A DNA stretch of 64,000 bases, taken from the NCBI GenBank assembly GCA_910588655.1, contig CAJUPJ010000010.1, forward strand, positions 1 through 64,000, in the 5' to 3' direction. Made by a program: the position numbers and the translations under genes. Source of the DNA: an uncultured Lachnospiraceae bacterium. GTDB lineage: Bacteria; Bacillota; Clostridia; Lachnospirales; Lachnospiraceae. Of this stretch, positions 37,721 through 46,720 are shown one piece after another (position 1 is the stretch's first letter; the number at the start of each line of letters is the position of its first letter). The notes below the pieces were generated by a model. It did no database searches and was not told the origin of the DNA. It was given only the letters and a program-made list of their open reading frames with translations.

Positions 37721-38092
37721 TTAATATGATGGCGTCTGGTTTGCTATAATTTTCTTGAGCTCTTCAATATCTTTACCAGATAACTTCTGGTCTGCAAGAT
37801 ATACAGATATAAAATTAGAAACAGATCCATTATATAACTGGTTCAGTAAAACCTTGGTTTCTGTGTCCTGTATTTTCTTCTTAGAAATATTTGCCCTGCA
37901 TATAAAACCTGGGTCTTCCCTTATAATAGCGCCTTTATCAATAAGCCTTTTAATTACTGTATATGTAGTGTTTTTTTCCCATCCGATATATTCTTTAATA
38001 ATTTTAGCAATGTCCCTTGCGGCAAGTGCCTTATTAGACCATAAAAGTTCCATTACATTTAATTCACCTTCATGTAAGCGTATTTCCCCCAT
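37721..38092 (-). CDS. BlaI/MecI-family repressor
   Basis: 123 aa with the winged-helix DNA-binding domain of this family: LNVMELLWSNKALAARDI and NTTYTVIKRLIDKGAI, then a dimerisation helix region. In classical systems the partner BlaR1/MecR1 protease inactivates the repressor; no M56 protease gene adjoins. It lies 136 bases upstream of the vWA/tubulin operon on the same strand, so control of that operon is likely but inferred. Its own promoter overlaps a perfect inverted repeat, which suggests autoregulation. Confidence 0.9.
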   Translation of the reverse strand: MGEIRLHEGELNVMELLWSNKALAARDIAKIIKEYIGWEKNTTYTVIKRLIDKGAIIREDPGFICRANISKKKIQDTETKVLLNQLYNGSVSNFISVYLADQKLSGKDIEELKKIIANQTPSY

Positions 38093-38215
38093 TTAACATA
38101 CCTCCTGAAATGCCTGTAGTATCACCATAACGTTACAATAGTAAAGCACAAGAAAGCACAAATTAAAACAGCCATATTTAATGACTGGTAAGTTCTTAAA
38201 TATAACTGCCCGTTT

Positions 38216-38255
38216 CCAATAGATATATTCTACTATTGGTATTAAAAAGTGTCAA
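38216..38255 (-). promoter_or_regulatory. blaI promoter with overlapping palindromic operator
   Basis: Minus-strand TTGACA (38250-38255) and TAGAAT (38227-38232) with a 17-base spacer form a near-consensus promoter. The perfect inverted arms CCAATAG (38216-38222) and CTATTGG (38233-38239), 10 bases apart, bracket the -10 box. A repressor dimer bound there would block the promoter. The transcript would have a leader of about 125 bases before blaI. Confidence 0.65.
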
Positions 38256-38263
38256 TACAAAAA

Positions 38264-38690
38264 GTATTAATTTCCACGTCTGTTTTTATAGTTATCTGAT
38301 ATTGGTGTGTGGATGACGGACGGTTTCTGTGCCAGAGCCAGAATATTCCGTACAGGGGTACGCTTCCGCTACGATAAGCCACGCAACGGCACATAAAGAC
38401 CATATATTACAAAGGAAACTTACGTTTCCCTCGTAATATATGGTCTTAAATGCCGGCGGGCTTAAAGTACCCCTTTTACGGAATATTGCTGGCATCATGG
38501 CACGCAAAACCTGTTACCATAAATCCACAACAAAAAACAGGACAGCAGAATAACTATAATATTTAGCTGGACATGTAAACCCTGCGTCCGTCATCCACAA
38601 ACCAATATCAGATAACTGTAAATTATCATGCATACAGTTTATTAGGTAGAAATTTATGAAACGGACGTGTATTAATTTCCACGTCTGTTT
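38264..38690. repeat. 22-base direct repeats flanking copy E
   Basis: GTATTAATTTCCACGTCTGT plus TT occurs at 38264-38285 and again, identical, at 38669-38690. They bracket the palindromic element at 38290-38617. They may be an inserted-over duplication; the right copy is also one arm of a separate hairpin. Confidence 0.6.
38290..38617 (+). repeat. Palindromic element, copy E (long type)
   Basis: Ends are 33-base inverted repeats with one mismatch (38290-38322 and 38585-38617). Inside, successive stems pair: GTGCC/GGCAC, GCCAG/CTGGC, GGGGTAC/GTACCCC, TAAGCC/GGCTTA (38375-38380 with 38459-38464), CGC/GCG, CGGCA/TGCCG (38387-38391 with 38451-38455) and an apical stem GACCATATATTAC (38398-38410) with its complement at 38433-38445. 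Fixed unpaired bases are CGCTTCCGCTACG, an AA bulge, CATAAA and TTAAA. Confidence 0.9.
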
Positions 38691-38697
38691 CATAAAT
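38652..38697 (+). terminator. Long hairpin before the DUF4474 gene
   Basis: 18-base arms (38652-38669 and 38680-38697) with one G-T mismatch and a 10-base loop. No T run follows. It separates copy E from the DUF4474 gene and could insulate transcription in either direction. Confidence 0.4.
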
Positions 38698-38758
38698 GGT
38701 AACCACAAAGTTTCTTTCTTCATATAATAATACAAATACTTTCTGGAGGATTTGTATT

Positions 38759-39685
38759 ATGTACTTGTTTTTTGGGATTTTAATTCTCATATGTATACTT
38801 TTCTCTCTTGTTTTCCATATAAGAAAAAAGAGAATAATTTGTAAAATCTGTGAAATGCAGCTTGAACAAAAAGTTTGTCTGTTAAACCAGATTATGGAAC
38901 CATTTGGCTTTTGCTATTCCCCTTCACAGGATATAATCACCTCGCGGACTGACGCATGGCAGAAAAAGTTTGGATATTGTGCCTTATATGATAAAACAGC
39001 AGTCCACTTCTCTATGGTATTTGACTGTGAACCAATTTATTTTAACTATAATAACCGTACCTGGATGTTTGAATTCTGGAAAGGCCAATATGGAATAAGC
39101 ACTGGCGGCGAAATCGGGTTATATTGTGCAGACAAGGTTTTAAGTCCCTGGGAATATGACAAGACGCTGTTTCATGGCATAAGCGATAAGGAACTTATGC
39201 CTGTTACAATGACAGCATATTATAAAGGAAGCCCTTTGTTTACTGCATGCCAGCCCCAATGGTGGCTTACAGGTTTCTGCCCTGGCAGGTTCTGCTGGCC
39301 AGGAGACCTGGCACTACGTGTTTCTATTACATTTAAAAGTGAAAATATGATGTACTGTTTTCTAACCAGCCTTGTGCAGTCTGGTTATATTAAATGTGGC
39401 ATTTCAATTTGTGACATGACAGTTTCATTTATGTTTGCCAGGCCATTTTCCCATCAGCCATGTTGTAAAACCTGCCTAAGTGCAAGATGGGCACAATTTA
39501 AGAACCGGCTTTTCTGTAAATTATATATGTGGGTAACAAGACCTTTCAAATGTACACTTGATAAAATATTATATTTATATTATTTTCTGCCTTTTGCATT
39601 CAGGCATATGCTTTGCATGAAGAAGCACAGGAAGCAAAAATTCCGCAAACCGCGGAGAAAGGAAAGACGCAAGTATGGGATTTGA
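38759..39685 (+). CDS. DUF4474-like protein with N-terminal membrane anchor
   Basis: 308 aa. One N-terminal transmembrane helix (about 2-21), then a domain with the FGFCYSP...W.KKFGYCALYDK pattern and YNNRTWMFEFWKGQYGI, which resembles DUF4474 proteins of Clostridia; their function is unknown. The open frame extends to 38696, but the ATG at 38759 follows GGAGGATTTGTATT. It overlaps the metallophosphoesterase gene by 11 bases. The C-terminal end is very basic. Confidence 0.7.
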   Translation: MYLFFGILILICILFSLVFHIRKKRIICKICEMQLEQKVCLLNQIMEPFGFCYSPSQDIITSRTDAWQKKFGYCALYDKTAVHFSMVFDCEPIYFNYNNRTWMFEFWKGQYGISTGGEIGLYCADKVLSPWEYDKTLFHGISDKELMPVTMTAYYKGSPLFTACQPQWWLTGFCPGRFCWPGDLALRVSITFKSENMMYCFLTSLVQSGYIKCGISICDMTVSFMFARPFSHQPCCKTCLSARWAQFKNRLFCKLYMWVTRPFKCTLDKILYLYYFLPFAFRHMLCMKKHRKQKFRKPRRKERRKYGI

Positions 39686-40559
39686 AAGCCGTATCCAGAA
39701 GACATTTGACAATTCCCTTAATCTTCCGCTCTATCCAGGTTCAAAATATGTTATATTCAGTGACTGCCACCGTGGAAATGGCAGGGCAAATGATAATTTC
39801 CTGCACAATGAATTTCTTTACCTTGCTGCCCTGCGCTACTATTACCAGAAAGGATTTACTTATATTGAACTTGGTGATGCTGATGAATTATGGGAAAACC
39901 GTTCTATGCAGGGCATTAAGGAAAACCACATGCAAAGTTTTGAAATGCTCTCACTGTTTTACAGGCAGAACCGCTTTTTTGCAGTTTATGGCAACCATGA
40001 TATAACTAAAAAAAGCAGTAAATTTCCTAAAAAGCATTTCTTTTCTTTTTATTGTGTAAAAACATTTTGTGACAGGCCGCTTTTTCCTGATATTACGTTT
40101 TATCCAGGAATTATATTGCATGATAAACTTAAAGGCCATGATATTTATATGACACATGGACACCAGGCAGATTTGCTTAACAGCACATTCTGGCGTTTGT
40201 CACGTTTTCTGGTACGTTATGTATGGAGGCCTCTGGAAAGCATTGGTGTTCCAGACCCCACAAGCGCCGCCAAAAATAATACCAGGAAGAAAAAGTCTGA
40301 AAAGAAACTGGCAGGATGGGCACTGGAAAATAACCATCTGCTTGTTACAGGACATACACACCATCCGATGACAGGTTCTAAAACCTCGCCATACTGCAAT
40401 ACTGGAAGCTGTGTACATCCTGCCGGCATAACTGCTATAGAAATAGAGAAACGCACTATTACTCTTGTCAAATGGTCTGTAAGCACTAAAAAGGATATGG
40501 AATTATACGCTTCACGCGAAATACTTGGAAACCAGGCATCAATTGATGCATATTTTTAA
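39675..40559 (+). CDS. Metallophosphoesterase
   Basis: 294 aa of the calcineurin-like superfamily with all metal-binding blocks: FSDCHRG, LGDADELW, YGNHD, MTHGHQ and VTGHTHHP. The closest general pattern is the LpxH-like UDP-diacylglucosamine hydrolase branch, but a Gram-positive host makes lipid A processing unlikely, so the substrate is open. It starts inside the end of the DUF4474-like gene, so the two form a unit. Confidence 0.88.
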   Translation: MGFESRIQKTFDNSLNLPLYPGSKYVIFSDCHRGNGRANDNFLHNEFLYLAALRYYYQKGFTYIELGDADELWENRSMQGIKENHMQSFEMLSLFYRQNRFFAVYGNHDITKKSSKFPKKHFFSFYCVKTFCDRPLFPDITFYPGIILHDKLKGHDIYMTHGHQADLLNSTFWRLSRFLVRYVWRPLESIGVPDPTSAAKNNTRKKKSEKKLAGWALENNHLLVTGHTHHPMTGSKTSPYCNTGSCVHPAGITAIEIEKRTITLVKWSVSTKKDMELYASREILGNQASIDAYF

Positions 40560-40587
40560 TAATATTTACAGTTATTTGTTTTTTTAC

Positions 40588-40623
40588 TTGTTATTTATAT
40601 ATATTACTGGTATTATACTGGTA
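40588..40623 (+). promoter_or_regulatory. GH30 gene promoter with a direct-repeat operator candidate
   Basis: TTGTTA (40588-40593) and TATTAT (40611-40616) with a 17-base spacer. ACTGGTA occurs at 40606-40612 and 40617-40623, 11 bases apart (about one helical turn) and overlapping the -10 box, as expected for a regulator of a sugar-hydrolase gene. Confidence 0.5.
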
Positions 40624-40630
40624 ATCTGAA

Positions 40631-40661
40631 GGCAGCTGGAAATATTATATATCTGGCTGCC
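40631..40661 (+). promoter_or_regulatory. Hairpin in the GH30 leader
   Basis: GGCAGC (40631-40636) pairs with GCTGCC (40656-40661), with partial pairing inside. It lies between the promoter and the GH30 ribosome site AAAGGCAGGG and might modulate expression. There is no T run, so not a clear terminator. Confidence 0.3.
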
Positions 40662-40688
40662 ATAATTAAAGAAAGGCAGGGTTTACAT

Positions 40689-42020
40689 ATGGATAGTAAG
40701 GCATTATGGATTTCAACTACCAAGGAAGATTATTGGGTAAATAAAGAAATCCCATATATTACAGAAGAAAATAAGAATAAAGATATTATAATTAATCCAG
40801 ATATCTGTTACCAGACAATGGACAAGAAGCCATGGGGCGGCTGTTTTGCTGACCGTGGCTATATGGCTATGGAAAAGCTGCCAGACCATCAGAAACATGA
40901 AATTATAAACTCACTATTTGGTGATGACGGGTTGCATTTTACATCAGCACGCCTTCCACTTGGAAATAATGATTTTTCGGATACACATAAGTCATATAAT
41001 GAAAATAACGGTGATTTCTCCATGGAACATTTCAGCCTTGAAACTGATACAGCTTATCTCCTGCCATATATTAAAATGGCACTGCAGGCCAGACCAGATA
41101 TAGACTTTTTTGCAACCCCCTGGTCGCCGCCTTCATGGATGAAACAGAATAACTGTATACATGGAACAGATGATAATAACAGGATTATTTTCAAGCCAGA
41201 GATACTAAAAGCATATGCCAGGTATTTTATAAAATATATTGAAGAATATAATAAACATGGTATACATATAAGTGCCATTACACCACAGAATGAACCTACA
41301 ATGAATACACTTTATGCTTCATGTGTATGGACAGGTGAAGAACTGGATGTATTTATAAGGGATTATTTATATCCTGCATTAAAGGAAGCAGGTATTAATA
41401 ATACAGAAATATGGCTTGGGACATTTACAGACTCCAATGCTTCGCTTGTTGTGCCTGCCCTTGAAGATGCAAGGACAAACAAAATAATAGATGCAGTATG
41501 TTTCCAGTGGTGGGGCTCTTATCTTGCCAAGGCAGTACAAAGAGCATATGGCAAGAAACTAATACAGTCAGAAACCAAATGTGGCGATGGCAAAAACAAC
41601 TGGAGCTATGCAGAAGAACAGTTTGACTGTTTTAGAGAGTTCCTGGAGGCAGGGGTAAGCCGTTACTATATATGGAATATGGTACTTGATGAAAAAGGCG
41701 CAAATACTGCCAGCAGTCCCTGGTACCAGAACGCACCAGTAATTGTTGACAGCCAGACATCAGAAGTTACTTTCTGCCCAAGCTATTACCTTACAAAACA
41801 TTTCAGTAATTTAATAGCAGGCGGGGCAAAACGTATAGATGTTAATATTAAATGTAATTGCCAGAACATAGGTGTAATTGCATTTAAAAATCCTGATGGT
41901 AAAATTATTACTGAAATAAAAAATGGTTCTGATACAAATATAACACCTGTAATAGATATTTGTGGCAAAACCATACAGCCGGAAATAGCAGCACATTCAA
42001 TTAATACTTTTATCAAATGA
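40689..42020 (+). CDS. Glycoside hydrolase family 30 enzyme
   Basis: 443 aa; (beta/alpha)8 barrel plus short C-terminal beta domain of the GH30 family (glucosylceramidase, beta-1,6-glucanase, related beta-glycosidases). The acid/base Glu is in ITPQNEPTMNT and the nucleophile Glu in QSETKCG; the PWSPPSWMK and NDFSDTHKSY motifs also fit. No signal peptide is visible, so it is likely intracellular and acts on imported oligosaccharides or glycosides. No transporter gene adjoins. Exact substrate unresolved. Confidence 0.88.
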   Translation: MDSKALWISTTKEDYWVNKEIPYITEENKNKDIIINPDICYQTMDKKPWGGCFADRGYMAMEKLPDHQKHEIINSLFGDDGLHFTSARLPLGNNDFSDTHKSYNENNGDFSMEHFSLETDTAYLLPYIKMALQARPDIDFFATPWSPPSWMKQNNCIHGTDDNNRIIFKPEILKAYARYFIKYIEEYNKHGIHISAITPQNEPTMNTLYASCVWTGEELDVFIRDYLYPALKEAGINNTEIWLGTFTDSNASLVVPALEDARTNKIIDAVCFQWWGSYLAKAVQRAYGKKLIQSETKCGDGKNNWSYAEEQFDCFREFLEAGVSRYYIWNMVLDEKGANTASSPWYQNAPVIVDSQTSEVTFCPSYYLTKHFSNLIAGGAKRIDVNIKCNCQNIGVIAFKNPDGKIITEIKNGSDTNITPVIDICGKTIQPEIAAHSINTFIK

Positions 42021-42024
42021 TAAT

Positions 42025-42046
42025 GTTCCAGGTACCAGCCTGGAAC
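42025..42046 (+). terminator. Hairpin after the GH30 gene
   Basis: GTTCCAGG (42025-42032) and CCTGGAAC (42039-42046) form a perfect 8-base stem with a 6-base loop, 5 bases after the stop codon. The following bases are AT-rich but lack a T run. Confidence 0.5.
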
Positions 42047-42065
42047 TAATATCAGCCATATAATG

Positions 42066-42153
42066 TAATGCCGGATTACAGAAGGCGGTTATATTAAAGA
42101 TTTTTCCCATTACATCCCCCTTTCCTGGACATGGAAACCCTGCGTCTGGTATT
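42066..42153 (+). repeat. Palindromic element, copy H (decayed 3' half)
   Basis: The order GCCGG...GGCGGTTA..TTAAAG....CCCATTACAT then GGACATGGAAACCCTGCGTC matches the 3' half of the long-type copies (compare GGACATGTAAACCCTGCGTC in copy E at 38565-38587). The 5' half and the core motif are missing. It lies between the convergent GH30 and polC genes. Confidence 0.55.
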
Positions 42154-42157
42154 TAGC

Positions 42158-45100
42158 TTACATAGCCAGGAAGTCCATTATTGACATCTGGTTACTGTGT
42201 GGCATATCTCCCATCAGCCCCATGTCCGCCATTGCTTCAACCACTTTTTCACTTACTTTGCAGCGGTTTTTAAAGTCTTCACGTGAAAGGAATTTACCTT
42301 TACTTGCTTCATCTTCTATCATTTCTGCCGCTTTGTCACCAAGCCCGTCTATTGTGGAAAATGAAGGCATAAGTTTGCCGTCTGTAATCTGGAAACGGTT
42401 TGCCTTTGCCCTGTATATATCAAGCTTTACAAATCCAAAGCCCCTTGCATACATTTCTTGTACTATGCGCATATCTTCATATGTATCTTTTTCCTTATCT
42501 GAAAGTTCATTTTTGCGTTTGCGGTAATCTTCCATATAATATTCAAGCCTTTCCCTGCCAAGGCACATAAGTTCATAGTTAAATGATGTTGCACGTATGC
42601 TGAAAAATGCGGCATAATACGCAAGCGGGTAATACACTTTAAAGTATGCTACACGTATAGCCATCATAACATATGCGGCAGCATGTGCTTTTGGGAACAT
42701 GTATTTAATACGCTTGCAGGACTCAATATACCATTCTGGTACATTACATGCCAGCATGTCCTCTTCCATATCAGGTGTAAGCCCCTTGCCCTTACGTACA
42801 CTTTCCATTATTTTAAATGAGCGTTCGTTTTCAACACCCATGCGGATAAGATATGTCATAATATCATCACGCGTACATATTGCAGTTGACAGCGTACAGT
42901 CACCATTTGCAATAAAATACTGTGCGTTGTCAAGCCATACATTTGTACCATGTGACAGCCCGGATATACGCACAAGGTCTGAAAAGTTCTTTGGCTTTGC
43001 TTCTGTAAGCATTCCATGTACAAACTGTGTGCCAAATTCAGGCAGCCCAAGGCAGCCAAGTGTACATCCGCCAATATCTTCTGGCTTTATGCCAAGTGCT
43101 GTTGTATTTTCAAAAAGTGACAGCACTTTTTCATCGTCCATCCTTATCTTTGAGGCGTCAACGTCTGTAAGGTCTTCAAGCATACGTATCATTGTAGGGT
43201 CCTGGTGTCCAAGTATATCAAGTTTAAGCAGGTTAGCATCTATCTTATGGTAATCAAAATGTGTTGTAATTATCTTAGTAGACATATCATTAGCGGGATG
43301 CTGTACTGGTGTAAATGTATATATTTCTTCACCCATAGGAAGTACAACTATACCGCCAGGATGCTGCCCTGTGCTTCTGCGTACGCCTGTACACCCTTCA
43401 GAAATACGCTCTATTTCTGCTTTGCGCTTTGCTTCATCATGTTCATCATAATACTTTTTAACATAGCCATATGCCGTTTTGTCAGCAAGTGTACCAACTG
43501 TGCCAGCCCTGAATGTATGTCCTGCCCCAAATATTACTTCTGTATAATCATGTGCATTGCTCTGGTATTCACTTGAAAAGTTAAGGTCTATATCAGGCTC
43601 TTTGTCGCCTTTAAAACCAAGGAATGTTTCAAATGGTATATCATGCCCGTCCTTTTCAAGCATGTGGCCACACACAGGGCACTTTTTGTCTGGCATATCA
43701 CATGCTGAACTTCCGGCAAATGCTTTTACATCTTCTGAATCAAAATCATAATAATGGCATTCCGGGCAGTAATAATGTGCTGAAAGCGGGTTTACTTCAG
43801 TAATTCCTGCCATTGTTGCAACAAATGACGAGCCTACAGAACCCCTTGAACCTACAAGGTAGCCATCTTCATTTGATTTCCACACAAGCTTTTGTGCAAT
43901 AATATACATAACCGCATAACCATTGCTGATAATTGAATTAAGCTCCCTCTCAAGCCTTTCTGTAACTACAGGCGGAAGGTTTTCACCATATATTGAATGT
44001 GCCTTATTATAACATATTTCCCTTAAGTCATTATCTGAATTTTCGATTTCTGGCGGGCATTTCCTGGGGCTGCATGGGTTTATATAGTCAATCATATCTG
44101 CAATAAGGTTTGTATTGGTTATAACAATTTCTTCCGCTTTCTTAGAACCAAGGTACTGGAACTCTGAAAGCATTTCTTCTGTAGTCCTGTAATAAAGCGG
44201 TGCTTGCTGGTCTGCATCAGAGAAGCCCTTTCCAGACATAATAATACGCCTGTATACTTCATCTTCCGCATTCAGGAAATGCACATCGCATGTAGCAACT
44301 ACAAGTTTATTATATTCTTCACCAAGGGAAACAATCTTACGGTTAATTTCCATAAGGTCGTTTTCATCCTGGATATGTGGAAACCTGTTATTATCACGCA
44401 GCATAAATGCATTATTGCCAAGTGGCTGTATCTCAAGGTAATCATAAAACTTAACAAGCCTGTCTATTTCTTCCTCTGGTTTTTCTTCAAGTATTGCCCT
44501 GTAAAGTTCCCCTGCCTCACAGGCAGAGCCAATCATAAGCCCTTCACTATACTTAAGGTACAGGCTTTTAGGAAGCTTTGGCCTTCTGTTAAAATATTTA
44601 AGGTGGGACTCTGAAACAAGCCTGTACAGATTTACACGCCCTGTTTCATTCTTAGCCAGTATTACTGCATGGTATGATGGCAGTTTCCTTATTGTTTCAT
44701 CATTAGGAATACCAAATTCATTAAGCCCGTCCAGTGTGGTTATTCCCTTGTCTTCAAGCCTTTTTACAAGCCTGGTAAATATTTCTGCTGTAGCACCTGC
44801 GTCATCAACGGCACGGTGGTGGTTCTCAAGTGAAACGCCAAGTGCCTTAGCAACTGTGTCAAGCTTATATTTCTTAAGTTCTGGCAGAAGTGCCCTTGAC
44901 ATGGAAACAGTATCTATTATAGTAAAATCTGTGTGTATTCCCCTGTCTTTTGCCTTCTGGTATATAAATCCTGTATCAAATGAAGCATTATGTGCTACAA
45001 GAACTGCATTTCCGCAGAATTCAAGAAATTCTGGCAGTGCTGTATCTATAGATGGTGCATCTGCAACCATCTGGTCATTTATGCTTGTAAGCTCTTGTAT

Positions 45101-46705
45101 ATGGTAAGGTATAGGTCTTCCTGGGTTTACAAATGTACTGAACTTGTCTGTAATTACATTATTAACCACCTTAACTGCCCCTATTTCTATTATTTCATTA
45201 CTGGCAGCCCCAATACCTGTTGTTTCAAGGTCAAATACAACAAATTCACCAGTAAAATCCTGTCCTTTGCTGTTACTTACTGTATCTATAAGGTCATCTA
45301 CAAGATAAGCCTCAACGCCATAGATAATCTTAAGGTCATCACCAGGCTTTAATGCATGGTCTGCATCTGGGAAAGACTGTACTACACCATGGTCAGTAAT
45401 AGCCATTGCCTTGTGTCCCCACCTTTTAGCAGTATTTACATAATCACCTATTGCCATTACAGAATCCATTTCACTCATCTGTGTATGTGCATGGAGCTCA
45501 ACACGCTTCATACCCTGGTAATTATCCATACGTTTTACACGTTTATCTGCACCTGGTTTAATACCACGTATAGAAGAAATAGCAATCTCCCTGCTAAATG
45601 TATCATAAAGCGGTACACCTTTAAGCTTAATAAACTTCCCTGCCTTTATATTATCACGTATTGTACCAGCTTCTTCTTTAGGGATAAATATTTTAGCCTG
45701 TATTGTATCCGTAAAATCAGTTACATTAAACATATATATGATTTTTTCATTTTTAATCTCACGCTCTTCTGCGGAAACGACCTGGCCTTCTATTACAACT
45801 TCCCCGACTTCGCCCTGGATATCAGCAATCTTAATAATATCACCATCACAGTTCCTTCCATAGAAACATTCTTCATCAGCACCCTTGCCATAGCCCTGTC
45901 CTTTATTACTTTTATTATACCTGCCTTTCTGCTGGCTGTTGTATTTCTGGTTATGGTTATCTGGCTGTAATTTGGAAGATTCTTCTTTTTTATTAAACAT
46001 TTCACTTGCAAGGCTTGCACCTGCCATTGTGGTATAGTAATTATCTTCTGGATTAACATTATCCTGCACAGGGTTATTGCTTTTCTGGACAGGGGCAGTC
46101 CTGCCAGGAACAGCTTGTTTTACGTTACTTCCAGCAGATTTATGTTTATAAATAACAGGCTCTGCCATGCCATATGTACCTGTAGCTGGAAGTTCATTTA
46201 TAGAAACAGGTTCAGTATATTTTACATTTACAGATATTTCAAAAGATGCTTTTGTACGGAATATACTGCTTATAACCTCTGCCAGCTTCTCTTCCTTTGC
46301 CCTGTACATGCTGTCATCTTCACATGAAATATTTATTATACTTCCGGAAATATCTACAATACCACTGTATACCATATTAAACTCAAGTATGTTTTCTTCT
46401 TTTAAAATAAGCAGTATACTGTCCCTGTATTCATTCCAGAAATTTCCAGGTGTATATTGTGATGACAAATTAAAACTGTCGTAAACCTTTGCTGTATAAC
46501 CTGCCCTTCCAAGCACTCCAGCCAAAGCATATTCAAGCAGCCCTATTTCACGGTATGCAATAATATGGCTGCTTTTTATATAAATTTCTACTTTTTTAGT
46601 TTTTCTTGTTACAACAACCCTTGAAACCACAACATCTTTAAAAAGTTTAGCCTGCCTGTCCGTCAGGTTTAAATTCTCAAATGTTTCAAGTAAAGGTTTT
46701 TCCAT
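42158..46705 (-). CDS. polC: DNA polymerase III alpha subunit, PolC type
   Basis: Gram-positive replicative polymerase with its own proofreading exonuclease. 1515 aa. In order: N-terminal domains, low-complexity linker (about 200-270), OB fold (about 285-375), PHP domain with ELHAHTQMSEMDSVM, an inserted DEDDh exonuclease (FDLETTG, HNASFD, HRAVDDA; about 490-650), then the palm with PDIDLNF, zinc cysteines (CPECHYYD, CPVCGHM), fingers and helix-hairpin-helix region near the C-terminus. Complete. Its usual clostridial neighbour ispG lies upstream, separated here by six accessory genes. Confidence 0.97.
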   Translation of the reverse strand: MEKPLLETFENLNLTDRQAKLFKDVVVSRVVVTRKTKKVEIYIKSSHIIAYREIGLLEYALAGVLGRAGYTAKVYDSFNLSSQYTPGNFWNEYRDSILLILKEENILEFNMVYSGIVDISGSIINISCEDDSMYRAKEEKLAEVISSIFRTKASFEISVNVKYTEPVSINELPATGTYGMAEPVIYKHKSAGSNVKQAVPGRTAPVQKSNNPVQDNVNPEDNYYTTMAGASLASEMFNKKEESSKLQPDNHNQKYNSQQKGRYNKSNKGQGYGKGADEECFYGRNCDGDIIKIADIQGEVGEVVIEGQVVSAEEREIKNEKIIYMFNVTDFTDTIQAKIFIPKEEAGTIRDNIKAGKFIKLKGVPLYDTFSREIAISSIRGIKPGADKRVKRMDNYQGMKRVELHAHTQMSEMDSVMAIGDYVNTAKRWGHKAMAITDHGVVQSFPDADHALKPGDDLKIIYGVEAYLVDDLIDTVSNSKGQDFTGEFVVFDLETTGIGAASNEIIEIGAVKVVNNVITDKFSTFVNPGRPIPYHIQELTSINDQMVADAPSIDTALPEFLEFCGNAVLVAHNASFDTGFIYQKAKDRGIHTDFTIIDTVSMSRALLPELKKYKLDTVAKALGVSLENHHRAVDDAGATAEIFTRLVKRLEDKGITTLDGLNEFGIPNDETIRKLPSYHAVILAKNETGRVNLYRLVSESHLKYFNRRPKLPKSLYLKYSEGLMIGSACEAGELYRAILEEKPEEEIDRLVKFYDYLEIQPLGNNAFMLRDNNRFPHIQDENDLMEINRKIVSLGEEYNKLVVATCDVHFLNAEDEVYRRIIMSGKGFSDADQQAPLYYRTTEEMLSEFQYLGSKKAEEIVITNTNLIADMIDYINPCSPRKCPPEIENSDNDLREICYNKAHSIYGENLPPVVTERLERELNSIISNGYAVMYIIAQKLVWKSNEDGYLVGSRGSVGSSFVATMAGITEVNPLSAHYYCPECHYYDFDSEDVKAFAGSSACDMPDKKCPVCGHMLEKDGHDIPFETFLGFKGDKEPDIDLNFSSEYQSNAHDYTEVIFGAGHTFRAGTVGTLADKTAYGYVKKYYDEHDEAKRKAEIERISEGCTGVRRSTGQHPGGIVVLPMGEEIYTFTPVQHPANDMSTKIITTHFDYHKIDANLLKLDILGHQDPTMIRMLEDLTDVDASKIRMDDEKVLSLFENTTALGIKPEDIGGCTLGCLGLPEFGTQFVHGMLTEAKPKNFSDLVRISGLSHGTNVWLDNAQYFIANGDCTLSTAICTRDDIMTYLIRMGVENERSFKIMESVRKGKGLTPDMEEDMLACNVPEWYIESCKRIKYMFPKAHAAAYVMMAIRVAYFKVYYPLAYYAAFFSIRATSFNYELMCLGRERLEYYMEDYRKRKNELSDKEKDTYEDMRIVQEMYARGFGFVKLDIYRAKANRFQITDGKLMPSFSTIDGLGDKAAEMIEDEASKGKFLSREDFKNRCKVSEKVVEAMADMGLMGDMPHSNQMSIMDFLAM

Positions 46706-46720
46706 TGGATTTAATCCCCC

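Noticed and set aside
21887..38092. Recombinase and tubulin cluster as one integrated mobile element
   Set aside because: No flanking direct repeats, tRNA target or phage/conjugation genes seen; base composition does not clearly differ. Left as unproven.
38696..38758. Upstream extension of the DUF4474-like gene
   Set aside because: The ATG at 38759 has the GGAGG site; the extra residues overlap a hairpin.
45793..46059. Short same-strand frame inside polC's linker region
   Set aside because: Shadow of the Asn/Gln/Lys-rich linker of PolC; no ribosome site or family pattern.
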